DNA from: Caprimulgus europaeus
Taxonomy: Eukaryota > Chordata > Aves > Caprimulgiformes > Caprimulgidae
Direction of reading: 5' to 3'
DNA length: 64,000 nt
Assembly (NCBI GenBank): GCA_907165065.1
Contig: OU015529.1
Location: 6,869,054 to 6,933,053, forward strand
Positions 26,166-37,073 of this stretch are shown here, piece by piece; positions within the stretch are counted from its first letter, which is position 1, and each line of letters starts with the position of its first letter. The translations under genes were made by a program, and so were the position numbers. The notes under the pieces were generated by a model that saw only the letters and a program-made list of their open reading frames with translations, did not search any database and was not told the origin of the DNA.

Positions 26166-28879
26166 AGAAAAAAAATAAATCTGTAGGGAAACCTGACTTG
26201 CATTTGCAAAGTCCTACAAAGCATTGTAAACAACGGGAATTAAACAAATGAATCTTTTTCAAAAGCAAGTAAAGCTTCTGACTGTAAAGGAGTTTTAATC
26301 CTAGGCACGTTTGGTTTCACTTCATTCAGAACTTGAGCCAAGCCACAAAATTTAGGCCTGACCATTTCCCAAACTTCAGAGCATTTTGAATCCAAAGATT
26401 TTGGTTTGGACCCAATGCTAATGCTGTTATTGTATGGGTCAAATATCTTATTATAATGATAGTAAACAGCAAGAGAAAGCTCTCAGACTGGCCAGGGCTC
26501 CCTCTGCCAGTTAATCACAGAAAATGTTCACAACAGTGGAATGAAAGATGATGCTGTGGATACCAGAACTGCCCACAAATACTATAGCACTTATGCAGCA
26601 GATCAGTGAAGTAGCAGCTGTACCCCAGGTTAAGCAAATTCAAAGGCTGAAGCAAAAATGCCCATTAACTACTGTTACTGAGGTGTCAAAAAGAGCCTTC
26701 AAGCTACTGTTGTATTCAGACTTACTCCTGACCCCATCACTTTTGGCCACCTGTTTTCAGAAGTTTCCATTCATATGTCTATGCAGATGAAGACATCTTC
26801 CCTTCATCTCCCACCACCTTACCAATAGTGAGTGGAAGGGAGCAAAGATCATGCACAATTGAAATGAATTTTAATTAAACTGCATATAAACTCCAGGGTG
26901 AAGGGAATTAATGTCAAATGTGGAACAGCCCTGATTCCTGCAAGGACAGAAACAGGAGAAACAGCAATGAGCAGGGACTGCTGTACAGAGCATAAGAAGT
27001 ACACAAAGCTAAAGAATGTATCACAGCAACAACACCATACAGAAGTAAATACCTTTTATTCCTCTTTAGAAGCACAAGCTTTCCTACAAAGATCTTAAAG
27101 CCCTTCTGAAATGTCTTATCATGCATCCATCCTGGTGGGAAACTGGGCTAGGTGTCATTTTATCAACAGGGAAACAGGCAAAGGTGACAAGATGCCTTGC
27201 TACAGGGTCAGCAGGGCACTTACAGAGTTTGGGCATAAAAAACAGCACTGGACCTCTCCCCAGCCCCACACTAAATACCAGTACTTCCCTAGATGAAACT
27301 TAGCTATAATGTCGGTAAACTACAAAAATGCCCATCACCTGAAAACTTACCCCATCAATAAACCCAAATCATGACTTCTAAATCATGCCTAATCACTTGG
27401 CTTTTAATTTCATTTTTATGCATTAGCAGGAGTGCAATTTTTTCATGTTGCTTTAACTTGTGAAGCTCCCCCTGCCATAAACTGATTCCGTGGAGGGTCT
27501 CTGCCCGCACCCAAATGAAGAGCTTGACCTGTCGAGTACAAACGAGCACTAGGCTTGGTCTGCAGGAACAAGCTGTCATGGTTCATTTTAAAACCCTGAA
27601 GGGGGCACAGGATGTCTAAGGAAAACAAACCGTAGGGCTGAATGAATGGGGCATCCATTTCCTTGACAGAGATGTCCTGCCTGGCTGCTTTGCTCTTCTT
27701 GTATTTTTGATACACAGTTTGGTGCCTTCATTCTGTGATAGTGGGACCTCTGCCAGGTGTTGCTACAGACATTCATAGTGAATGGCTTCAAGTGTGAAAT
27801 CAACCCAGTTTTCTCTTTTTCACAGAGTAGGGAACTCTTTTTGTGATCCAAATAAACCTTGAAGAAGGCTCCAAGCCAACTTCGTCACTGTTTGTTCTTA
27901 CGTAACTAGCCTAGGAACACTCAGTACTCAGCAGTAACAACAATTCCCCTATATACCTAAAAAACTACATTTACTTTGAACTTATCAGCAGCAAAAGCCT
28001 GTCATCTTTGGACATCATCCACTAGAACTGCCCAAGACAACTTATCTATTATTTTTGGGTGGCAAAAACAATGGACTTGATATTGTCTGCATTTATCAGA
28101 ACGGATTTGTTACCCAAGAGGCAGATAATAAAGAACAATTCCTCTTCTAGCGGGTCCAAATATTTTTCTGTTGAACTAAAGTGACTTTTTATATGATATC
28201 ATGCATTAAATTCATGGCTTTAAGAATCTAAAGCAGTAATACTCTGCATTTATTCTTCAGGGCAAAGATGAGCACAGCCTAAACCTGTCCACAGGGAACA
28301 GCTTCCACCTTTGCTATATGGTTAGAACAAACAGTGCATAAGGCACAGATACCTCTTGTCTCCACACTGATGTTCTTTCAGATGGCACCATATCCTAAAT
28401 AGCTGTTACCCTCAGCACTACAATCGCACCCCGTTTGCAGCAGGAGCACCTGAAGATTTCAAGCTCAAGCACTACAGGACTGAGGTCCTCCAGGAGGAGC
28501 TCCAGCATGATGGATCCTGCCAGCATCAGCCCCAGCCCAGACAGAGCTGCCACTGAGGAACTCCCACAGCCAAATCCCATCCTGTGCCCACTGGGGTCAT
28601 CCTGACCACTACAGGCTGAGCCTAAATCCTGGCTGGCATCCACTGCTAAAAAATATAGGAGAAAAAAATTTGCCACCCATGTTGTGGAGTTATCACTGGA
28701 GAGTTATCTCCCCAAGGAAGGAGGGGAGCAGAGGAGGCAGGTCTCCCTGCTCTGGGAGAAGAACTCCTCCACACCCAGCCAAAGGGAGGTGGGCAGAAAT
28801 GGGCTGAGGCAGCTCAGGGGAGGCTTCACACCACCCGATTTAAGCATCTGACTTCAGGGTCCTGGGACTGCTTAGGGTT

Positions 28880-28962
28880 TAGTCAAGGACTTGTCAGGGT
28901 TGGGTTAGTGACTGGACTCAATGATCTTAAAGGTTTTTTCCAATCTAGGCAATTCTGTGGGT
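28880..28962 (+). mobile_element. CR1 LINE fragment, 3' end (diverged)
   Basis: The block GACTGGACTCAATGATCTTA followed by AAGGTTTTTTCCAATCTAGG and CAATTCTGTGG matches the CR1 3' UTR consensus (GATGATCTTAAAGGTCTTTTCC, then ATTCTATG). It is degraded and its left boundary is uncertain. Confidence 0.8.
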
Positions 28963-30759
28963 CCCTGTAAACACCCTGAGTGAACAATCTGCACTTCCCT
29001 TTGGGGAGTTCCTGGTACAGGAGTCCCCAGTGACGTGGGGTGGGTGCCTGCAAACGGGTGCTTCAAAGGACCAACCTGGACGCCTGGCAGAGCCTAGGGC
29101 AGACTGAATGCCCTGCAGCGAAGCAGCCCTGATTTCAAACAACAAGAGAGCAGCTGTTTGCCAGGTATTGCCATTGCTTTTAAATTGCTGGTTTGTTTTT
29201 TTTTCTCCTCAGTGGCTTACAAAAATCTGAGGAGCATCCGTAAGCAGCTGCCACCCCAAGCCAGCAAAGGCACTGCAGGGTGACCCTCCAGCACAGGCTG
29301 CTTCTGGGCAAGCTGCAAAGCCAGGCTCTCCTCCTGAAGCTGGGAACAAATTTGTAACTGCTCCAGAGCAGGCACAGAGGGAGAACTGTAACACAGCCCC
29401 ACTGTCGGGTTACAGCCCAAACTGCTGGGTGACAGTCAAGCACAAGTCCCAGAATGTTTAACCTGCATAAAGGGCTTTAAGTTTAAAATGAAATTAAATA
29501 AAAACAGTATTTAACTGCACATACAGCTTGCTACCACCTCTGGTGGCCAAGCCAAAAGTATTAGGTAGAGTTAACTTTGGCTGACACCACTGCATTTACT
29601 GTTTAATTTCCTGATACTTAAAAAATAATTTTTAAAAAATATCTGTATCTTGAATATATCTGTGTTACTGGGAACAGCTCCTTACTTCTTTAACAACAGC
29701 TGTGTTTTTCAATTCACATTTCACAGATTCTTCTCCTTCTAAACTCAACTCCATTCAGCAGCACCCACAGCATCTTGGCAAAAACCTCCCTCCCTTGGAC
29801 AAATATGTCACCAGAGATTTCTGGCAGGCTGTCCTCTCACAGATAACTAGCATGCCGAGCTAAGAATAGGATTAGCTGCTTCTCTAGCTACTTTGTCCAG
29901 GTGCCTGCAGAAGGTCACTTGTGTGGCAGTTCATCTTCTCAGAGGCAGAATGCAGGACTGGGCTGTATCTCTAGCAAATTATTAGGAAGCACGTGGAAAC
30001 ACGCGTGGGTGTTTGGGTCAAACACATCAAAAATCAGCACTAAGCATCAGGCTTCAGCTGTCCAGTAATCCCTGGCTAGCACAACAGAAAAAATAACCCC
30101 AACCTTCCTAAATACTTTATTATGGAACAGTCAAAGCATTGCGCCTTCCTCAGTCATCTGGCTCTAGTTATTGTCACAAAAAAAAGATATCCAGATTATA
30201 GAGACCAGTAGTACGGTCCAAGATGTGACTTCTTTTTAGGCACAATGGCCTACAATTCTTATGTGCCTAATAAAATACACAAGCAGTCCAAATTATAGAC
30301 ATATATATAATTAAAAAGTAAAACACTTCAGGCAAACAAATTAAGCCTTCACTGGAGAGCCAGATGTAGTGCAGGTGTGCTCAAAAGATTCCTGAGTAGT
30401 ATTTATCACAAAACATTTACAAGAGGTCCTAAAGCCTCATGGTCTTTTGTAGCACTCTGCAAAACATCATGGTTTGGTTTTTTTTATTTAATTGTGAACG
30501 TATCAAGTGGCAGGAGATAAAAGGTCATACTCCTTGAAGAGACACCTGTGGGGAAAACAGAATAGAGAGGTTTTGTACAGGAATCAAGCATTACAGAAGG
30601 CACAAAGCAAAGAAGAAGGTCATGTCAAGCTGTACTGTGAGGCAAATGAGAAGTGATGGCACTGGGAGAAGAGCTCATGGACCTTGAGATAAAGAAGTAA
30701 GAACTGGAGTTTACTGCAGTAAGGCCATTTGAGAGTCCCAAGAAAGGCTGCAGCAAAGG
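28963..30759. other. Intronic unique sequence, 28963-30759
   Basis: No gene or repeat family was recognised. Open frames here are short and lack domains. Confidence 0.5.
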
Positions 30760-31030
30760 AATCACAGAATGGTTTGGGTTGGAAGGGACCTTAAAGCTCA
30801 TCCAGTTCCAACCCCCCTGCCATTAGCAGGGACACCTTCCACTAGACCAGGTTGCTCAAAGCCTCATCCAACCTGGCCTTGAACACTTCCAGGGAGGAGC
30901 AGCCACAGCTTCTCCGGGCAACCTGGGACAGTGTCTGACCACCCTCACAGAAAATAATTTCTTCCTAATATCTCATCTAAATCTAGTCTCATCCAGTTTA
31001 TAACCATTGCCTCTTGTTCTATCACTAGAG
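30760..31030 (-). mobile_element. CR1 LINE, 3' portion (about 270 bp)
   Basis: The plus strand begins with AATCACAGAATGGTTTGGGT and continues through the reverse complement of the CR1 3' UTR (CTAGACCAGGTTGCTCAAAG and GAACACTTCCAGGGAGGAGC blocks) up to about 31030. The 5' end is truncated. It is oriented like GRK5 and opposite to the copy at 33.6 kb. Confidence 0.97.
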
Positions 31031-31389
31031 GAAGAGGAATCACAGCTGGGAAAAAACTGTTGTTGTGTCTCCCAGGAATTTCAAGTGGGTTTGTTTAGCC
31101 ATTAGTGCAAGGGGACTAATTCTCAGTAACCATCTGTTCCATGGGTGACTGCCTACATCTGTGTGTGCATATCTCTGTATACATCTGTGCATGTATAGCG
31201 CACACGTGTCACACAGAGGCAGCATGGAAATACAGCTATTCAGTAATTAGCCATTTTGATTCCTTTCTGCAACTTTGCCTGCTCTGACTGCTTTTAGAGA
31301 TCTGCAGTCTCTTGGCCAATACGCAGTGGTGAAACTGGAAAAAAAATAACTGCATGCAAAAATATCCACTTTGTCAAGTGGAGGCTTCC
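31031..31389. other. Intronic unique sequence, 31031-31389
   Basis: No gene is seen. The stretch includes alternating purine-pyrimidine sequence around 31160-31215 (GT/AC-rich with CACGTG). Confidence 0.5.
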
Positions 31390-31890
31390 TCCCTCTGTGT
31401 GCGTGCGAGTACGTAATTCCCCTCCCATTGTGTCGCGGGGACATCGATTGTCCCCCAGAACAGCCGACTGCCCGGCCTCTGATTAGGCTCCAGCCACCTT
31501 ATCAGCTTACCAAGCACACACAATTAAGATCTCAACACCAGCCTACATCCTCACCTTAGCCCCGATCCAATATTTTCCCTGAGGCTTTTTTTTCTGACGT
31601 GACTGCGTGCTGCACTCTAGGTCCAAAGATTTGGTGGGGACACGAGAGTGCTGAAGACAGAAAACAAAGCGAGATCTCCCCGCAGCTTGGCACCGCTCCC
31701 AGCGAGATAAGGTTCCCCGAGCTGCGTGGGGACTGACGCACCCACTGTGGTCCTTACGGTAGGAGCACCAGCGAGGCTTTCCTCTCCGCTGCTGGGCTGT
31801 ACAGCCAGCTGCTCACCACTGCACGATAAACATGTGGCAACAGCTGCTTCCATCATATACACAAAGCAACCGCGGGCAGCGATAAGAGAC
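31390..31890. promoter_or_regulatory. CpG-enriched patch with GATA motif cluster (candidate enhancer)
   Basis: About 25 CpGs fall within 500 bases in an otherwise CpG-poor intron. Strong GATA-factor motifs occur at 31498-31505 (minus CTGATAAG), 31705-31712 (plus AGATAAGG) and 31881-31886 (plus GATAAG), with a weaker GATAAA at 31825-31830. No TATA box or open frame supports a gene here. A tissue-specific intronic enhancer is a reasonable inference. Human GRK5 is reported to carry a GATA1-dependent intronic enhancer active in the megakaryocyte lineage, but equivalence has not been shown. Confidence 0.4.
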
Positions 31891-33592
31891 TGAAATTCAC
31901 CACACCAAGAGAGACAGGGACAGAAAAGCTTGAAGGGGCACCACTTCAGATGGCCAAACACACACACAGTTAAAACAACTGTTTCCAGCAGGTAGGAGGA
32001 AGGGATAGAAAAGTGACCTTTCCCACTAAGAATTACATATTTGTTTTGTTTCCCCACGAGTTATTTTCTCTGGCATCGTGACACGTAAAACATCTTGAAC
32101 TTTCTAAGGAAACCGTTATTAAAGCACTGAACATTACTGTGAGGGCGCGTTTGAAAAACAGAACAATTAGGCATTTCAAAGTTTATCTAACTTAGTCACC
32201 GGTACCTTTCAGATTTGTCACCACTAAATGCAAACAGTTTGGGAGCTCGTTTCATCATTCCTGTATACAATATCTCTGCCTATAGGAAAAAGAGACCTCT
32301 TGAAAGTTTATCATTGTCTATAAGCTACCCTCCACCTCCCTGCTGCTTCCACTGCACATCCTGGAAAAGGAAGGTTTTCTGAGACAAGGGTGTTTTGTTT
32401 GAGCCTCAAGAGCCCCAACCTTTAGGGACTCCCTGAGAGCAGCTCTGCAGAGCTGAGGGTCCAGCAGTCCCAGGTATGCACACAGAGCCATAATGCTTGC
32501 AAAGCGACAGCAGAAACGGAGTCCCACGGGGAATGACGCAGTGTTAGGTTCTTTACTTTCATTATAATTCACCATTTCAGCTCCACTTTTACCAAGTTCC
32601 CCAGAAAACTTTTGCAGAGCCACTGCCAATGTTGAAGGCTCTCCAAAAATTCAGCCAGACAGAAGAGGAAATTCCACACAGTGTGCAGGGAGTCTGAAGG
32701 AGGGGTTTCTGCTAGATAACGGGAAAGATGTGGCTGAGCTTGGGCTAGCACTTCCCTAACCACTTCCATGAGCTTCTCAAAGGTGTTCAAATAGGAGGTT
32801 TCCTACTGATGCCAAGGGACTGCCTGAACAGAAAGGTAGCTGTTTAAAATCACAGAAGGATTAGAAAGGAAACATGTTTCACTAAATGAGAACACTATTT
32901 TCTTCTGAGCTGCTCTATGAGAACAGTAACAGGGAACTTGGTAGCTTGTTCCTACCGGGAGGGTATTGAAGGGAAGGATTCCGACACATTTCATGCAGTC
33001 TGTGTAAGTGAATCCATCCTGTGTACTCTGAAACCAAATCACCTTTCCCCCTTTTAAAATAAAACACAGAAAGTCTACTGAATTTGTTCAAGGTCTTGAA
33101 GAGCACAGGGCACCATGGTGAAGATCCTGCCACGCCTGGCAGGTGAGGCATCTCTGAGCAGAAACGCTATGGAGGCATAGAGATAAATGCCACGACTTCA
33201 CTGCATTGCTTCTTACTTTCTCAGAACAATAAACCTGAGAGCAACCATAGGAAAAGAAAGGACAGAGGACATGATGGCATTTTTCACAGAGAAGCAGGAG
33301 AGAACAGATGAGACTTCCAATGACCAAGACCTGGTGTGCAGCCAGGTCTGTGAGTGGGCGGCGATTTTAGCTTGAGAAAGAGAGAGGTGCAGGTGCCGCG
33401 GGGGAGCGCGCAGGCGACAGCAGGGGGCCGAAAGGCTCTGCTTGGAGCCTGCCCAGCCTCTCATGCAACGCTGGTGTTAGGAACTCAGGTGAGAAGTTAA
33501 AAGCAGGAGGAGATAACAGCAAAAGAAGCTGGGACCTAGCTTTAATCTTAAGGGTGCGAATCATGATTCATGGATGGAGGCTCCCATGGCTG
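31891..33592. other. Intronic unique sequence, 31891-33592
   Basis: No gene was recognised. A short GC-rich stretch at 33390-33435 contains the CTCF-like site listed separately. Confidence 0.5.
33414..33430 (+). promoter_or_regulatory. CTCF-like binding site
   Basis: GCGACAGCAGGGGGCCG matches the CTCF core CCASYAGRKGGCRS closely, with the AGCAGGGGGC centre intact. It lies in a small GC-rich patch just before a CR1 copy. It is a candidate insulator or loop anchor within the intron; a motif match alone is modest evidence. Confidence 0.45.
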
Positions 33593-33986
33593 CTGGGAGG
33601 AGACCTTTTAATGGCCTTCCAGTACCTGAAGGGGCTCCAGGAAGGCTGGAGAGGGACTTTGGACAAGGGCAGGGAGTGACAGAACAAGGGGTGATGGCTT
33701 TAAACTGGAAGAGGAGAGACTGAGATTAGACATCAGGAAGAAATTCTTCACTGTGAGGGTCGTCAGACACTGTCCCAGGTTGCCCAGAGAAGCTGTGACT
33801 GCTCCTCCCTGGAAGTGTTCAAGGCCAGGTTGGATGAGGCTTTGAGCAACCTGGTCTAGTGGAAGGTGTCCCTGCTGATGGCAGGGGGGTTGGAACTGGA
33901 TGAGCTTTAAGGTCCCTTCCAACCCCAACCATTGTGTGATTCCCAAACCAGACCCAAACCAGTCTGTGATTCTGTGATTCTATGAA
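33593..33986 (+). mobile_element. CR1 LINE, 3' portion (about 394 bp) with duplicated tail
   Basis: The copy carries the CR1 end of ORF2 and the 3' UTR (GCCTTCCAGTACCTGAAGGG, TGGAAGTGTTCAAGGCCAGG and TTGGAACTGGATGAGC blocks). The 3' end is odd: CCAACCCCAACCATTGTGTG is followed by a second CCCAAACCAGTCTGTGATTC before the final ATTCTATGA, so the terminal 25-30 bases seem to be partly duplicated. Confidence 0.97.
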
Positions 33987-36601
33987 ATGACCCAGAGGCA
34001 AATCTCAGAATGATGATTTCAGGATTTCCCTAACATCAGGGAAACATCAGATCATGTGCCTCTGACTGAGGTTTGAGAAGGCTCAGGTTAAGGTTTTAAC
34101 AACCCTACCCACCTAGAAAGAGGAACTTCAACGCAAACTTAGATTTCTGCAGCAAATATTGTGGCTACAGAAATCCACAAACAGGATCCCATCTCCTGAC
34201 AGGTTTAAACAAACTCATAAAACAAAAAAAACACCAAGCAAACCAATGGAGACATAGCACCATGTGTGGAACCACAAAGGGCTTTCGAGCCCAAAATCCA
34301 AACTGGGAACTCAAATAACTATGATTTCCAAAGAATCCCTTTGCTTTCATTCCCATTCAATGCTAAAAGTCTTTTCCATACAGGAAAAGGATCTATTTAT
34401 GGTTCATTAGTGCCAGTTTTGTGTATACCAATAGACTGTGTGTATATAGGGGAGTATGCTATGCAGCTGTGAGCTTTCTTGGCTAATTACTTGTTTTCTC
34501 TTTCTGAGCAAAATAAATACAACAACAAAATTCAACAGGGCACAACAGCACATCTATTAAGGCTGTACATTTTCCATCAGACTCCACTGGTATTTGTCTT
34601 AGCCACACTCAGGCTAAGAAACCCAGTCTATGGTATCATTCATAAACAGGAGGGGCAATGACCTGCACAAAAAAACATACACTAAACCAAATAAAATAAT
34701 ACCCTGATCTTCACATGGAGCGATGTATAATGATGCCAGAATGCCAGTTAAACAGATGTTGAAGTATTTAAGAAGGAATTCCCTCTTCAGTATCAGCAGA
34801 ATCAAAACATTTTGTCCTAAATACTAAAACCTGTTACATCCCCTCAACTTCAAAGATTGTCTAGAAAAACGTACCCTGATCTACGTTATTCACATTTAAA
34901 ATAAAAAAACCCAAAACAACAAAAAACCCAAACCCACAGTTTATTTCAGCCTCAGTTTTGGAAATGATAAATGTTCCATATTCTGAAAATGCTTTTGGGA
35001 GTTCAAAACACATAAAACAGATTAAAACTGTGCTTTTAAAACAAAACCACTGCAGCACTTCATACCCTCAAGCTCAACAACACTCTGGGCAGCAACTGAA
35101 TTACAAAGTTTTACAAGATGAGACAAAAGAAAGTTTTCATAAATGATTTGCAAACACTCCCTCCTAAATCACAGACTGTAGCACGGTGTACTTGCATCAA
35201 GAAGTAACAGTCATTTAAGGTCCCAGGCTGCCAACTGGCAACACCTACGGGTGTTTATATACTTTGGAAACAGGTCCCAGACTAAATCTTAAAGCAGAGT
35301 GACTTGTGGATGATTGCCTCATGGAACAATGATATAAGATGAATTCTTGAAACTCTTACAAATTTTACTGTCAAGCCACCTTTCAGAGGTTTACTCTGAA
35401 GTCACATATGTTCTACTTTGAAGCTAGATGAACCATTCATATGTTTAAGTTTTCCCACATGGAAGGGTTTGGGGAACAAATTCATATTCATAGACAAAAA
35501 TCAAATCTCTTTAATAACCTGCCCATATACAAGTTATTTTCCTTTGCAGTAAAGAACATTGTCCCCAAATGTTTAAATTAAGTTAGAAATCAGAAAACAG
35601 AAAAGGAAATATTTTCCATATGTTTAATTTTACACCATAATTATTTATTAACCAAGTCTACAGATACATGCTGTTACTCTTGTGGGAGTTCAAACAATAT
35701 TCTTACTATTTAAAATATGTTCTTCAATTTGCTGCTAACTGGAAACATTTATTAGTTCCATATTTCAGCAGCAGTAATTATTGCTGGGAGCCATACATTC
35801 ACGATCTGTACAGATCACAGGGAGACACCTGTGTAGATTTAAGGCTTAGCTAGCCCTAACATTACTGAACTGTTTGAAAACATTCAATACATTTAAAAGA
35901 GCAAGTTGCAAATAAAACTTACTATCACCACAGGGTTTTTTTTTTTCCATTACATGCCAGTATTTGATATAGCCTCATGGAAGCCAGTATTTTAATGAAC
36001 TGTAACTAGTAACAAGTACTTAAAAAGAGAGAAACTCACTCACTGCACCAAGCACAGGCACAACCCACTGAATACAGTGACATAATTAAACCTCCCAGAT
36101 CAAGAACAAGCAGAGTCTTGAGTTTTCTTGTTTGAGAAGAAAGGTCTCAAAGCTTCCTCTCTTCCTTCTTTCTACTCTCACCCCCTGACCTAGCCAATGT
36201 GACCTCCCTGGGGAGCATGACCTGTGCCCAAAGGGACTTCACTGCACAACTGAAGCTGCAGCATGTAAAATACCAGGGTACTAGGTTATCTTCCTCAAAC
36301 CCCAGGGGATGGGACAACCCACCCAGCACTGGACATTCCTTCACCTATCCCTCTCCTGGATGCCATAAAGGCCATTGCTGATTCCACAGGCTCATTGAAC
36401 ATGCTTTGCTCCAGCACTTTGCTAGGGAGCAGAAGAGAAGCATTGCCTGCAAAGAAGAGGAGAGCCACAGCTCTCTGCAGTAGGTGCTGGCATTCTCCTG
36501 GCTCACAGGTTAGGACATAACACAGGAACAGAGGGTAGAGGAGAAGCTCAGTGCAACTGCTTTGTCCCACACATCCTACTGCAAGAGAAGGCAAAAGTCT
36601 G
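33987..36601. other. Intronic unique sequence between inverted CR1 copies, 33987-36601
   Basis: AT-rich unique DNA without a recognised gene, including an A/C-rich tract at about 34897-34940. It separates a plus-strand and a minus-strand CR1. Confidence 0.5.
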
Positions 36602-37073
36602 ACACAGAATCGTACAATGGTTTGGGTTGGAAGGGACCTTAAAGCTCACCCAGTTCCAACCCCCCTGCCAGCAGCAGGGACACCTTCCACTAGACCAGGT
36701 TGCTCAAAGCCTCATCCAACCTGGCCTTGAACACTTCCAGGGAGGAGCAGCCACAGCTTCTCTGGGCAACCTGGGACAGTGTCTGACCAACCTTACAGCA
36801 AATAATTTCTTCCTGATATCTAATCTAAACCTCCCCTCTTCCAGTTTAAATCCATCACCCCTTGTTTTGTCATTTACTGTCCTTATGAAAAGTCCCTCCT
36901 CAGCTTTCTGGTAGCCCCTTCAGGTACTGGGAGGCCACTATAAGGTCTCCCTGGAGCCTTCTCTTCTCCAGACTGGACAGCCCCAACTCTCTCAGCCTGT
37001 CCTCATAGGAGAGGTGCTCCAGCCCTTGGATCATCCTCATGGCCTCCTCTGGACTCGTTCTAACTGGTCCATG
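36602..37073 (-). mobile_element. CR1 LINE, 3' portion (about 470 bp)
   Basis: The plus strand starts ACACAGAATCGTACAATGGT and carries the complement of the CR1 3' UTR and the last part of ORF2, ending near GGACTCGTTCTAACTGGTCC. It is close in sequence to the copies at 17.5, 33.6 and 63.5 kb, with no large internal gap. It is oriented like GRK5. Confidence 0.98.

Larger units (their letters stand above)
25331..28879. other. Intronic unique sequence, 25331-28879
   Basis: No gene was recognised. The stretch holds a 22-base tandem duplication and a 13-G run (both listed). A weak CTCF-like sequence lies at 27594-27607. Confidence 0.5.

Noticed and set aside
27594-27607. CTCF-like sequence
   Set aside because: Two mismatches at informative positions; weaker than the 33414 site.
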